From the NCBI GenBank assembly GCA_020073165.1, contig JAIQFP010000027.1, forward strand, positions 1 through 56,084: a DNA stretch of 56,084 nucleotides, given 5' to 3'. A program made the translations under genes and the position numbers. How positions within the stretch are numbered: position 1 is the first letter of the stretch; each line of letters starts with the position of its first letter. The notes under the pieces are model-generated. The model ran no database searches, was not told the origin of the DNA, and was given only the letters and a program-made list of their open reading frames with translations. This document shows, piece by piece, positions 35,501-44,062 of the stretch. The DNA comes from Terriglobia bacterium. GTDB taxonomy: Bacteria > Acidobacteriota > Terriglobia > Terriglobales > Acidobacteriaceae.

Positions 35501-36976
35501 CCAGGTGTCGGCGTAATTCGGAGCCTTGCGCACCGCCGTTTCCAGTCCGGACCGCGCAGCAGTCAATTCTTCGGGGGTGCCCCGCTCGCAGTAGCCGAAG
35601 CTCCGCAGCACGGCCTCGTAGGGGCTCAACTGCTCGGGAGGGCGGCTGCGCAAAGCCTCACTCATGCTCCGGGGCAGAACTCCGTTCATATCAGCAATCG
35701 TCGAAACAATTCGTGGGACCAGGTCGTCCTGCAACTCGAAAACTGTTTCCGGGCTGAAAGTACGCTCGTAGTTCTCCGCCCAGAGGTGAGCGCCGGTCGT
35801 GGCATCCACCAGTTGTACCGCGAGCCGCAGCTTCGCCCCGGCCTGCCGCAGGCTGCCCTCCATCACGTATCGCGCGCCCAGTTCCTTGCCGATTGCCCGA
35901 ACATCTCCTGACTCGCTGGAGTATTTAGCCGTCGAACCGCGGGCAATCACCCGCAGGTAAGAGAATCGCGACAGTCCAGTGACGATGTCTGCCGTCAGCC
36001 CTTCGGCCAAAACCGTGAGGTCAGGGTTAGCGCCGCTGTATTTGAAGGCAAGCACCGCTACCCAGAACCCCTGCTCGGCACGCGCTGCGCCCGAGTCGGC
36101 GACGCGTGATGTTGAAACCGAAATCTTCTGGGACGTTTGCCGCGCCAGATCGCGAAATTCATTGGCGACATCGCGCGCCGTCTGCACGCGGTGGCTGGGA
36201 TCCTTCTCCAAACAACGCCGGATGACGCGCCCTAAGTCGGAAGGTAAATCCGGGCGAACTTCCGTCACAGGCGGCGGAGTGTCGCGCAGGATCGCGGAGA
36301 TCAGCTCGGCGGAAGAATTTCCGCAGAATGGCTGCTTTCCGGTCGCCATCTGGTGCAGCACCACGCCAAGCGAGAAGATGTCGGTCCGCGGATCCAGCGT
36401 GCGGCCCGAGACCTGCTCGGGTGACATGTAAGCGGGGGTGCCCATGACGACGCCAACCTCGGTTTGCCCGGCGGAGGTCATCGTCGCGCCCGTGTGCTTG
36501 TCGGCGCTGACGTCCTTCGCCAATCCGAAATCGAGGATCTTCACGCGGCCGTCGTTCGTGACCATGATGTTGGCGGGCTTCAGGTCGCGATGCACGATGC
36601 CTTTTTCATGCGCTGCGGCCAGCGCTCCCGCCAGCGCCCCGGCAATCTCGACGATTCGCTCGACCGGCAGCCCGCCCTCAGGAATGAGGCGGTCGAGCGA
36701 CTGCCCGTCGACCAGTTCCATGGTGAGAAAGTGGACGCCCTCGGCTTCTTCCACAGAAAAGATGGTGACGATGTGCGGATGGTTGAGGGCTGCCACCGCG
36801 CGAGCTTCGCGCTGGAAGCGTGCCAGCCGCTCGGGATCGCGGGCCATCTCTGCGGGCAGCACCTTGAGCGCCACGTCACGCCCGAGCTTGGAGTCGGTAG
36901 CTCGGTACACTTCGCCCATGCCGCCGGCACCGATGGCGGCGGTGATCTGGTAATGGGCGAGTGCGCGTCCGATCAG
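29591..36976 (-). CDS. Giant serine/threonine protein kinase with four tandem TolB/TPR modules and a fifth divergent one
   Basis: The frame is read from a CTG at 36976 (2461 residues). The kinase domain (about 1-277) has the glycine loop GAGGMGEV, the VALK lysine (K38), HRDLKPAN (H129) and DFG (D149), then APE-like MSPEQV. Four modules of 420-429 residues follow from about residue 294, each with a TolB/FlgO-like part (VAVLPFKYSGANADL, GLTEDIVTGLSRFSYLRVIAR, GARYVMEGSLR) and a TPR part ending in a YGERFIDGLRKAGLEI-type block. A fifth, more divergent module (from about 1985) has IAVLPFQNLSGDSEQEYFADG and TPRs to the C-terminus. No transmembrane helix is seen. The first ATG (36919) would lose the P-loop. 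The modules suggest a ligand- or partner-sensing role. Confidence 0.9.
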   Translation of the reverse strand: MIGRALAHYQITAAIGAGGMGEVYRATDSKLGRDVALKVLPAEMARDPERLARFQREARAVAALNHPHIVTIFSVEEAEGVHFLTMELVDGQSLDRLIPEGGLPVERIVEIAGALAGALAAAHEKGIVHRDLKPANIMVTNDGRVKILDFGLAKDVSADKHTGATMTSAGQTEVGVVMGTPAYMSPEQVSGRTLDPRTDIFSLGVVLHQMATGKQPFCGNSSAELISAILRDTPPPVTEVRPDLPSDLGRVIRRCLEKDPSHRVQTARDVANEFRDLARQTSQKISVSTSRVADSGAARAEQGFWVAVLAFKYSGANPDLTVLAEGLTADIVTGLSRFSYLRVIARGSTAKYSSESGDVRAIGKELGARYVMEGSLRQAGAKLRLAVQLVDATTGAHLWAENYERTFSPETVFELQDDLVPRIVSTIADMNGVLPRSMSEALRSRPPEQLSPYEAVLRSFGYCERGTPEELTAARSGLETAVRKAPNYADTWAMLAFLCGQDYVHAFNLQADALAIGAAAARRAVEAGPSNHLAYFSLAQVLAYQKEFHTFRDAAERAIALNPMDGNSVALLGELMTYAGERERGMELAGRAKQLNPNHPGWYWFADFYNAYRQGDDRGALSFALKVKLQGHPLAPMFIAAASGQLGEADTAAKAVRDLLKVRPDLPAIMRKQVAKVWDPEYGERFIDGLRKAGLEIPDTETAAPTADISRSAAKADSGAARAEQGFWVAVLPFKYSGANADLAVLAEGLTEDIVTGLSRFSYLRVIARSSTLRYANQASDLRTVGKELGARYAMEGSLRLVGATLRLAVQLVDTISGAHLWAETYDHPFKPESVLELQDDLVPRIVSTVADQYGILPRTMSEALRSKSEDQLTPHEAVLRTFSYFERITPDEHATVRRILERAVKNAPDQSDCWAMLSMIYRGEYAQGFNPGPDPLGRATAAAQRAVAAAPSNALGYWALATSLFFHKDKLGFSAAAERAMALNRMDGSTIAFMGLLIAYAGDWDRGCKLVESAMQLNPNHPGWYHNALFANAYNKGQYAEALDAALRINMPGYWATHCALAASLGQLGRREAGQKAVRDLLVLRPDFATATAVREEFVKWWEPELVEHFIDGLRKAGLEIAEDSEKRAPAPASATSGAARVTTGSGATRADEGFWVAVLPFKYGGANAELTALAEGLTEDVVTGLSRFSYLRVIARGSTLRYAHESGDVRLAGKELGARYVMEGSLRQAGTKLRLSVQLVDTHSGAHLWAETYDRSFQSETVFELQDDLVPRIVSTVADTHGVLPYSMSQTLRGKDPDQLTPYEAFLRGFSYFKHVNEEEHASVRAGLERAVQQAPGNADCWALLAMLYREENNHGFNLRPDPVGRALAAARKAVDLAPSNHLAHHALASVLFFRKENQAFRSSAERAIALNPLDGFTMAYMGFLLAYSGDWDRGCELVERARNLNPNHPGWYWFPPFFRAYRKGDYPGALEFALKVNMPGFWRNELALAATYGQLGELHLARNAARELLAVRPDFAVVAREECAKWWDPELVKSLIDGLRKAGIEIAPEGGTILAPVSSSAPDSGAVRADEGFWVAVLPFKYGGASAELTALAEGLTEDIVTGLSRFSYLRVIARGATLRYTNQATDLRTGGKELGARYVMEGNLRQAGTKLRLAVQLVDANSGAHLWAETYERPFQAEAVFELQDDLVPRIVSTVADMHGVLPRSMSEAVRSRTPEQLSPYEAVLRSFGYFERVTAEDLADARYGLELAVRKAPAYADAWAMLALLCVQEYGQGFNLQADSLTSGLTAAQRAVEAAPSNHLAYCSLAQALFFQKEFQSFRNAAERAVALNPMDGNSIAFLGELLTYAGDWERGLALAERAKQLNPHHPGWYWYANFYNAYRQGDYHGALSFALKTNLPGHWGAHANMAAVYGQLGERDAAGKALRDLLRLRPDVTATLPKDIEKWFSPEYGKQLIDGLRKAGLEIADKEDSAAPAPAAAPANLGSISGSLTRPAIAVLPFQNLSGDSEQEYFADGITEEIINALAHIPGLRVAGRSSVFSFKGRNEDLRSVGTKLGVATILEGTLRRSGDRLRITAQLIDAASGYQLWSERYDRVLEDVFAVQDEIARTIAGRLRLSLAASAEGQPLQPPTRHMGAYELYLKGRALLYQRGLSIPKAIDCFTQAVALDPAYAQAWAGLADGYTTSGYSGYKPPGEVMPRALEAARRALQLDPDLAEAHSALACAALLYELDFPLAEREFRRALELNPNYPQGRAWYGLFFLQWVAGREQEARDELLRLLQVDPLSGYANVILCFSGVSSGRLSEAVDHGRRGLELDPNSYLAHWSLTQALLCNAQWEEAAAICERALAMSGRHSWALTTLVSIYAAWGKPDSARAVYREVEVRSAREYVQPSLLAPAAAAVGDMEGAIAFAQRALDDKDPMFVMLARTWPGYHQLRTDPRFLQIVGQLGLPEWSPAG
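31010..36097 (-). repeat. Four tandem 1.26-1.29 kb coding repeats within the kinase gene
   Basis: Equivalent positions (the S-G-A-x-R-A-[ED]-[QE]-G-F-W block) fall at 36097, 34828, 33541 and 32281, giving units of 1269, 1287 and 1260 bp; the fourth unit ends near 31010, where the divergent fifth begins. The copies are similar but clearly distinct at the protein level, so the duplication is not an assembly stutter. Confidence 0.85.
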
Positions 36977-37228
36977 ATTGAGCCTCCCGGGAGCCGGCGG
37001 GGGTCAGCGGCGGCTTTGTTGCAGTCCAAACGCCGCGCCGATTCTACACCCCGGCGCGGGCACTGGAAACCGCAGTCGATCAATGCAAAACGGCAATTTT
37101 TCAATCGGAATCGGACGAATCCGGGCCCCTCCAGATGAGGTATCTCCGCAACTCAGACGAAACAAACGATCTGGGGTGTACACTTGGGCCGCTTCAATCC
37201 AAGAGAAAATCAACAAAAGGGGGGAGCA

Positions 37229-38086
37229 ATGAGAAAACTGATAGTGGTTCTGTGCGTCCTGGGCGCGGTAGGCTTCGTCCAAGCCCAGGAAGCGATGATA
37301 TCCCCACCCAAAATCCTGACGATGACGCGGGAGGTTTTGAAGACCGGCAAGGCTGCGGCGCACGAAAAATGGGAGGCGGGATGGCCGCGGATGTTTGCCA
37401 AGGCCAGCTGGCCGACCCACTATATTGCGATGTCTGCCATCACCGGTGAACCTCGCGTGTTGTTCTTTTCCGCCTACGATTCGATGGAGGACTGGGCCAA
37501 GGACACCCATGCCCAGGAGCAGAATGCCGCGATGGCAGCTGAGCAAGCCACCCTGGCGGACAAGGACGCGGACTACCTGACCGGGCTCACCAATGCCGTG
37601 TTCAGCTATATGCCCGAACTCAGCTACCACCCCGACGTGCCGGTGGCGGGTACGCGTTATTTTGCGACGGTTGTCTTCCACGTCAAGCCGGGCCACGACG
37701 ACCATTTTGTCGAGGCGCGCAAGGTGGCGCTCGCCGCGCACGAAAAGGCGGCACTGGGTGACCACTACTCGGTCTACCACCTCGTTGCCGGCAACACCGG
37801 AGGCACCTACGTGATTTTTCTGCCCATGAAATCACTGGCAGAGCTGGATGCTTTCCCGACCGTCCACGGACAGGCCTACAAGGACGCGCTCGGCGAAGAC
37901 GGTCGGAAGAAGTTGGCCGACTTCGACAGCCAGGGAGTGGAAGGCACCGAAACGCAAATATTCGCCCTCAGCCCCAGCATGAGTTATCCGGCAAAGGAAT
38001 GGGTACAGGCTGATCCTGATTTTTGGGGAAAGAAGGCAGCCGCTCCCGCCAAGGCTGCGACCAAGAAAGAACCGGCCAAGCAGTAG
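37229..38086 (+). CDS. Secreted protein of unknown function with two alpha/beta halves
   Basis: The 285-residue protein has a signal peptide (MRKLIVVLCVLGAVGFVQAQ). The two halves (PPKILTMTREVLKTGKAAAHEKW... and RYFATVVFHVKPGHDDHFVEARK...) each look like a ferredoxin-like/dimeric alpha-beta barrel unit, as in NIPSNAP or ABM proteins. It ends in a Lys/Ala-rich tail. The ATG at 37229 has GGGGGAG just upstream. It is divergent from the kinase gene. No enzyme is assigned. Confidence 0.72.
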   Translation: MRKLIVVLCVLGAVGFVQAQEAMISPPKILTMTREVLKTGKAAAHEKWEAGWPRMFAKASWPTHYIAMSAITGEPRVLFFSAYDSMEDWAKDTHAQEQNAAMAAEQATLADKDADYLTGLTNAVFSYMPELSYHPDVPVAGTRYFATVVFHVKPGHDDHFVEARKVALAAHEKAALGDHYSVYHLVAGNTGGTYVIFLPMKSLAELDAFPTVHGQAYKDALGEDGRKKLADFDSQGVEGTETQIFALSPSMSYPAKEWVQADPDFWGKKAAAPAKAATKKEPAKQ

Positions 38087-38147
38087 AGCGATCCCAGCTG
38101 TGAGATTGGACGTGAACCGGGCCCCGCCGCGCTGGGGGCCCGACCCG

Positions 38148-38879
38148 TTACCAGCCCCAGAGGTACTTGAAGTAGCCGGACACCATGTCGCTCCATCCAT
38201 GGGAAAGCATTGTCGAGCGCAGGTTGCGGCGCCAGTATGCCAGGAGGCCATACTCCAGTCCCAGAACCGTGATCACGATGACCGGTCTGTAGCCCTGATA
38301 GACGTGTCCTATTCCAAACAACAGCGCCTGCGCCAGCAGGGCAAAGACCGCGCTGCCGGTGAGCCTGTGAAATTGCTTTTGCAAGTATCCGCGATAGACG
38401 ACCTCCTCGCAGAAGCCGGCGGTCGCGGCGAGCGCAAGCCACGAGGTCACCGCGAGGGTCCCGACCGGAGGGAAGTGGTAGCCGCCGGCGCCTCCCGTGC
38501 GCGGTCTCCCAATCAGCCACCAGAGCAGCTCCGCGCTGCCGCTCCAAAGCGACCAGAAGACGAAGGCAATCAGCAAGTCCCCAGCGATCTGCTTCCAGTT
38601 CTTCCAGCGCTGGCCGGTGAGGTCGCTCATGCGGCCTCCTTGCCATCGAACGCCAGCCCAAACACAGAACAGCACTAGCCACTCGATGACTAGGCCCTTC
38701 GCGCAGGCACGAACCATACCCTGCGGGTCGCCATTGGCTCTAAACATGGGCGAGGACGTGATCTGCAGTCGGTACCAGCCATACGCTGTCTGGCCGAGCA
38801 AGATCAGCAAGACGGTGATCAGGTGCCACACCGGTGCGAGCAGCTTGCGCTCAGCCGCGGGTCGGGCGACGGTAGCCAT
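38148..38879 (-). CDS. CPBP-family intramembrane metalloprotease (CAAX protease-like)
   Basis: The 243-residue membrane protein carries the three ABI/CPBP motifs: GFCEEVVYRGYLQKQF (E-E-x3-R), LLFGIGHVYQG (FxxxH) and SHGWSD (H). It has about six hydrophobic helices. Family members process prenylated or other membrane peptides; the target here is unknown. Downstream it converges with the gene at 37229, leaving 61 bp. Confidence 0.85.
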   Translation of the reverse strand: MATVARPAAERKLLAPVWHLITVLLILLGQTAYGWYRLQITSSPMFRANGDPQGMVRACAKGLVIEWLVLFCVWAGVRWQGGRMSDLTGQRWKNWKQIAGDLLIAFVFWSLWSGSAELLWWLIGRPRTGGAGGYHFPPVGTLAVTSWLALAATAGFCEEVVYRGYLQKQFHRLTGSAVFALLAQALLFGIGHVYQGYRPVIVITVLGLEYGLLAYWRRNLRSTMLSHGWSDMVSGYFKYLWGW

Positions 38880-39276
38880 CGTCCAGGGATACGCAAGCAG
38901 GGGTGCTTTGGTTCACTCGCAGGCCAAAGCGCTCACTTGCACGCGCCTGGGGCTCCATCGGGAGCGGTCCTCGGTTACGTGATTCCCCGCAGTTCCCTCA
39001 GAAGCTACCAAAAGAGCGCTAGGGGACTTTGAGTGGTTGTTGGTGTAATGGCGATATTACGCCAATTGGTTTCCGCGAGATGCCGTGCACGAGTCAGCCC
39101 ACTACCGAGTGGGTGCTCCGGGGCTAAAGGTTGCCAATGCAGACTCCCGGTTCTTCGACGTACCTCGCGATGTTCGCACGAATCTCAGAGGCACTTTGAA
39201 TCATCAGTTATTAGCGTGACTCGCCTCTCCGTGAAATGCAAAACTCTTACAGGCTGGGCGAAGAAAGGAACGCATC
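38880..39276. other. Gap of about 400 bp without a gene
   Basis: I see no convincing reading frame. The only standout element is the 26-bp dyad at 39039-39064. Two short frames exist (one with a 69-residue product) but have low coding appearance. Confidence 0.5.
39039..39064 (+). repeat. 26-bp dyad, site A
   Basis: GTTGGTGTAAT-N6-ATTACGCCA with spacer GGCGAT. The inner arms pair (GGTGTAAT with ATTACGCC) as a hairpin with one G-T pair. Site B at 39943-39968, on the opposite strand, is identical outside the spacer. Confidence 0.75.
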
Positions 39277-39795
39277 ATGCCTATCCCTCTGATCTGGGGC
39301 ATAACTGTGGCCTTCGGTTTTCTTGCATGGGGCGTTTTCGCTGCGCAATACATTTGGCCGGCGATAAGCAAACGGGAACGCGCAGAAGCATTCAGGCCGA
39401 TCCTCGTGCTGCACGGGTTCAGGTACATCGGTCTCGCAGTCTTGATCCCCGGCGTCGTTTCTCCGCAATTGTCCGCCACTGTATTCGCTCGCGGACTCGC
39501 CTATGGCGATCTGGCAGCCGCAACCTTGGCCCTCATCGCGCTCGCCGCTCTCAGGACCAGATTGGCCGAACCTCTGGTCTGGATCTTCAACATTTTTGGG
39601 ACTGCCGACCTGCTGAATGCGTTTTACCAGGGTAGCCACCTTTCGCTTCCGGACACGCCGGGATTGCTGGGCGCGGGTTATTTCATCCCAATCTTTGGGG
39701 TCCCTCTCCTCCTGGTCACCCATGCTCTTGCGTTCAGGTTGCTCATGCGGAAGGAGGCCGCCGCGCCCTCGCGTGTTGTGCGCGATGCAGCTTGA
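39277..39795 (+). CDS. Small integral membrane protein, unknown
   Basis: The 172-residue protein has about five hydrophobic helices (around 5-27, 45-66, 72-93, 98-118 and 130-158) with short polar loops. It has no cofactor- or metal-binding motif that I recognise. It lies between the two inverted 26-bp sites, 213 bp from site A and 148 bp from site B. No strong ribosome-binding site is visible; the codon before ATG is C-rich. Confidence 0.65.
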   Translation: MPIPLIWGITVAFGFLAWGVFAAQYIWPAISKRERAEAFRPILVLHGFRYIGLAVLIPGVVSPQLSATVFARGLAYGDLAAATLALIALAALRTRLAEPLVWIFNIFGTADLLNAFYQGSHLSLPDTPGLLGAGYFIPIFGVPLLLVTHALAFRLLMRKEAAAPSRVVRDAA

Positions 39796-39839
39796 GTCGG
39801 GCCGCGCCTTGGTTTCGCGACGCTCAAAGGAGGAGTCAG

Positions 39840-39893
39840 ATGCTCTTCTCGTCGAACTTGATCACGTCAAGTCAGAAACTCCCCTCACAATGA
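39840..39893 (+). CDS. Possible 17-residue peptide or gene remnant
   Basis: AAAGGAGG at 39826-39833 stands 6 bases before an ATG and is one of the best ribosome-binding sites in the window, yet the frame stops after 17 codons (MLFSSNLITSSQKLPSQ). It may be a leader peptide or the start of a gene truncated by rearrangement close to site B. Confidence 0.3.
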   Translation: MLFSSNLITSSQKLPSQ

Positions 39894-39942
39894 ACCTGAC
39901 ACCATAGCAGCAAGTTCCTTTTGCCCAGAATGTTGCCCTTGC

Positions 39943-39968
39943 TGGCGTAATCAGGCGATTACACCAAC
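39943..39968 (-). repeat. 26-bp dyad, site B
   Basis: On the minus strand this is GTTGGTGTAAT-N6-ATTACGCCA with spacer CGCCTG, matching site A at all 20 non-spacer bases and in inverted orientation about 900 bp away. It lies between the 3' end of the membrane-protein gene and the 3' end of trpE, an unlikely place for a promoter operator. Confidence 0.75.
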
Positions 39969-40068
39969 TATCCCGAACGGCCAATCATGAGCTAGGTCGC
40001 AGCCCATCAGACCTTAGGTGGCACACCTGGAGCCGTGCCCTCGCACGAGACCAGTGACGAGCACAGTT

Positions 40069-41550
40069 CTAGCTCCCGCTCCTCGCCACTTCCACCGCCC
40101 TCAGCACTGCCTGCGCCTTGTTCATGCACTCGTCGTACTCGCGCGCGGGGTCGGAGTCCGCGACAATCCCTGCCCCCGCCTGCAGGTAGGCGCGCTTGCC
40201 CCGAACCACCATGGTGCGAATCGCGATGCAGGAGTCGAGGTTGCCGGCGAAGTCGGCGTACAGCACTGAGCCGCCGTACACTCCACGCCGCACCGGCTCC
40301 AGCTCTTCGATGATCTGCATGGCTCGAACTTTAGGCGCGCCGCTCAGCGTGCCCGCAGGAAAACACGCGGCAAAGGCATCGAGCGCGTCAAGTTCTGCTC
40401 GCAACTTCCCTTCCAGCGCGGAAACGATGTGCATCACGTGTGAGTAGCGCTCCACGTACATCAAGTCGCGGACTTTCACCGACCCGTATTCGCTCACCCG
40501 GCCGAGATCGTTGCGCCCAAGGTCCACCAGCATCACGTGCTCCGCTCGCTCTTTCTCGTCGGCCAGCATTTCTTTTTCCAGGCGCTGGTCTTCAGCTTCG
40601 TCGCGGCCACGGGGATGCGTCCCGGCGATGGGGCGGTATTCCAGCTTGCGTCCGGTCACACGCACCAGCATCTCCGGCGACGAGCCCAGCACATGGGTAT
40701 CACCCAGGTGCAGGAAATACATGTAGGGCGAAGGGTTCACGGTCCGCAGGGCGCGATACACATCAAAGGGCTGGACTCCGGGCGCGAAGTCGAGGCGTTG
40801 CGAGAGCACGATCTGGAAGATGTCTCCGGCGGCAATGTATTCTTTGGCGCGCGCGACCGATTGCAGGAAACGCTGCCGGCTGGTACCGGCGTGAATCTTC
40901 AGGTTGGAATTCCGCCTGGCTTCAGCTTTAACGTAGAAGCCGCCAGACAGGCCCCGAGCCAGCTTCTTCTCGATCGCGCTAATGTCCGCCACGGCACGGT
41001 CGTAGGCCCGGCGTGGAGGTTCTCGCGAAACATCCGCGGTCGCGATGATATGGATCTGGTGGCGCAGGTGGTCGAAAGCTAACAGGCGATCGAAGAACAT
41101 CAGCACGCAATCGGGCAGCGCGAGGTCATCCTTGGCCTGTTCGCGAATGTTCTCCAGTTGGCGAACCATGTCGTAGGCAAAATAGCCCACGGCGCCGGCG
41201 GTGAGTGGCGGCAATCCGGACACGCTGGCCGGCCGATGCTGACGGAGAAGCTCTCTTGCGATTTGGAAAACGCTGCCCTTGCGCTGCTCGCGGCTTCTCC
41301 CTCGTTGCACAGTTATCTCTTGCCCCCGGGCTTGGACTCGCATATAAGGACGGGCACCGAGAAAGGTGTAGCGGCCGATCTGCTCGCCACGCTCCACCGA
41401 TTCCAGCAGGAAGGCATAAGGCTCGTTCGCGGCAACAGAGAGGAAGGCAGAGACCGGGGTCAACAGGTCAGCCGTAACCGACTTGACCACGGGTACTAGC
41501 GTGGCTTGGCGAGCCAGGCGCGCGAATTCGCTGTAATCCGGGCCGAGCAT
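40069..41550 (-). CDS. trpE: Anthranilate synthase component I
   Basis: The 493-residue chorismate-utilising enzyme makes anthranilate from chorismate with TrpG. The N-terminal LLES motif (YAFLLESVE) is the tryptophan-binding feedback site and favours TrpE over PabB. The C-terminal catalytic domain has PYMYFLHLGD, RPIAGTHPRGRD (chorismate/Mg binding), and FPAGTLSGAPKVRAMQIIEELEP. ATG start at 41550 with AAGAG upstream. It is not in a trp operon here, and no attenuator is obvious in the 237 bp upstream. Confidence 0.94.
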   Translation of the reverse strand: MLGPDYSEFARLARQATLVPVVKSVTADLLTPVSAFLSVAANEPYAFLLESVERGEQIGRYTFLGARPYMRVQARGQEITVQRGRSREQRKGSVFQIARELLRQHRPASVSGLPPLTAGAVGYFAYDMVRQLENIREQAKDDLALPDCVLMFFDRLLAFDHLRHQIHIIATADVSREPPRRAYDRAVADISAIEKKLARGLSGGFYVKAEARRNSNLKIHAGTSRQRFLQSVARAKEYIAAGDIFQIVLSQRLDFAPGVQPFDVYRALRTVNPSPYMYFLHLGDTHVLGSSPEMLVRVTGRKLEYRPIAGTHPRGRDEAEDQRLEKEMLADEKERAEHVMLVDLGRNDLGRVSEYGSVKVRDLMYVERYSHVMHIVSALEGKLRAELDALDAFAACFPAGTLSGAPKVRAMQIIEELEPVRRGVYGGSVLYADFAGNLDSCIAIRTMVVRGKRAYLQAGAGIVADSDPAREYDECMNKAQAVLRAVEVARSGS

Positions 41551-41787
41551 GTGTACTCTTGAGTGCGTTTCGAGGGCGCAGTGGGTTCATTATAGGGGGA
41601 GCGCGTCCGCTGCGCGCTGAGCCCACTCTGCGTCTTGCTGAAGGCGAGGTGTGGCAGGGCGGGATCCTTCGCCTTTGCTCAGCGCAGCAGTCCCGACGCT
41701 AGGGCGGCATTACCCTCGTAACCAGCAAATGAATTGACGGATCCCGTCAATGCGTTGGAAGATGAGGGTTTATCGCAGTGGGGGCGT

Positions 41788-42606
41788 ATGCGAGTAAAGT
41801 TCTGGGGAGTGCGGGGGTCAACCCCGACTCCCCACCCGGAAAACCTGCGCTATGGAGGCAATACCTCCTGCGTCGAAGTGCGCATCGGCGACAGCCTGTA
41901 CATTTTCGACTGCGGCACCGGTTTCCGCGCCCTGGGGCAGCAACTGCGCTCCGAGTTCAACAGCCGCAACATCTGCGCCCACGTCTTCGTCTCCCATTTC
42001 CATTGGGACCACATCCAGGGCATCCCGTTTTTCGGACCGCTCTATGACAAGCCCGAGAACCGGTTCCTGTTCCATTCTTCCAGCCGCACCCGCAGCCTGA
42101 AGCGGGTGATGGAAGAGCAGATGACCTCGCCCTACTTCCCGGTGGACATGACCGAGATGAAAGCGCACCGCGCCTTTTACGATTTTGAAGAAGGGAGCAT
42201 GCCGCTCGACGACGTAGTCGTGCAGGGCAGCTGGCTGAACCATCCCCAGGGCTGCATGGGGTTCCGCATCGAAACCAAGACGGGTGTGCTGGTGTACGCC
42301 ACCGATAACGAGCCCGGCGATCCGGAGTTCGACAAGAACGTCCGCAAGCTGGCGGCCGGGGCGGACGTGCTGATCTACGACTCGCAATATCTGCCCGACG
42401 AATACATCGCCCGCAAGCGCGGCTGGGGGCACAGCCACTGGCGCGAAGCCATCAACATCGTGATGGAAAGCGGGGCCAAGGAACTGGTCCTGTTCCACCA
42501 CGATCCTGACCACGACGATGCCTGCATTGATAACGTGGTGAAAGAAGCACGCAATTACTACCCCAAGGTACGGGCCGCGGCTGAGGGGATGGAGCTGATC
42601 CTGTAA
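41788..42606 (+). CDS. MBL-fold metallo-hydrolase
   Basis: The 272-residue protein begins MRVKFWGVRGSTPTP, the typical start of a PhnP/HAD-linked MBL subgroup. The metal site SHFHWDHIQG gives H70, H72, D74 and H75; further ligands lie in YATDNEPGDPEF and GWGHSHWREA/LFHHDPDHDD. It is a di-metal hydrolase, plausibly a phosphodiesterase. The ATG at 41788 is preferred to the upstream TTG because conservation starts there. Confidence 0.88.
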   Translation: MRVKFWGVRGSTPTPHPENLRYGGNTSCVEVRIGDSLYIFDCGTGFRALGQQLRSEFNSRNICAHVFVSHFHWDHIQGIPFFGPLYDKPENRFLFHSSSRTRSLKRVMEEQMTSPYFPVDMTEMKAHRAFYDFEEGSMPLDDVVVQGSWLNHPQGCMGFRIETKTGVLVYATDNEPGDPEFDKNVRKLAAGADVLIYDSQYLPDEYIARKRGWGHSHWREAINIVMESGAKELVLFHHDPDHDDACIDNVVKEARNYYPKVRAAAEGMELIL

Positions 42607-42619
42607 CCAGCGGTCAAAC

Positions 42620-42648
42620 TTGCCTCTCTGCCGCCACCTGCATACAAT
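42620..42648 (+). promoter_or_regulatory. Predicted sigma-70-type promoter of the glutamate dehydrogenase gene
   Basis: TTGCCT (42620-42625) and TACAAT (42643-42648) are separated by 17 bp, about 85 bp before the start codon. Confidence 0.55.
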
Positions 42649-42732
42649 GCTGGGGTTTGCCTGCCTACCCGGGTATCTGCCCGGCGCCGGCCAGCATCTG
42701 ACCACCTAATTGCCATCATCGGAGCACACGCC

Positions 42733-43998
<1,266 letters not shown>

Positions 43999-44062
43999 CG
44001 CCGCATCAGCTGTTGCCCCGGCAGCCCGCCGGCCACCACAGGCGAGGGCGCGAGGAGGTTCC

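Noticed and set aside
36917-36919. ATG as the start of the giant kinase
   Set aside because: It would remove the IGRALAHYQITAAIGAGG part that contains the glycine-rich loop; the CTG with GGGAGG spacing fits better.
39039-39968. Sites A and B considered as integron attC or as promoter operators
   Set aside because: The core R-Y-Y-Y-A-A-C/G-T-T-R-R-R-Y arrangement of attC is not met (T at a purine position), and site B lies between two converging gene ends where an operator has no promoter to control.
41551-41787. A Trp attenuator in front of trpE
   Set aside because: I found no short Trp-rich leader peptide or competing hairpins in this gap.
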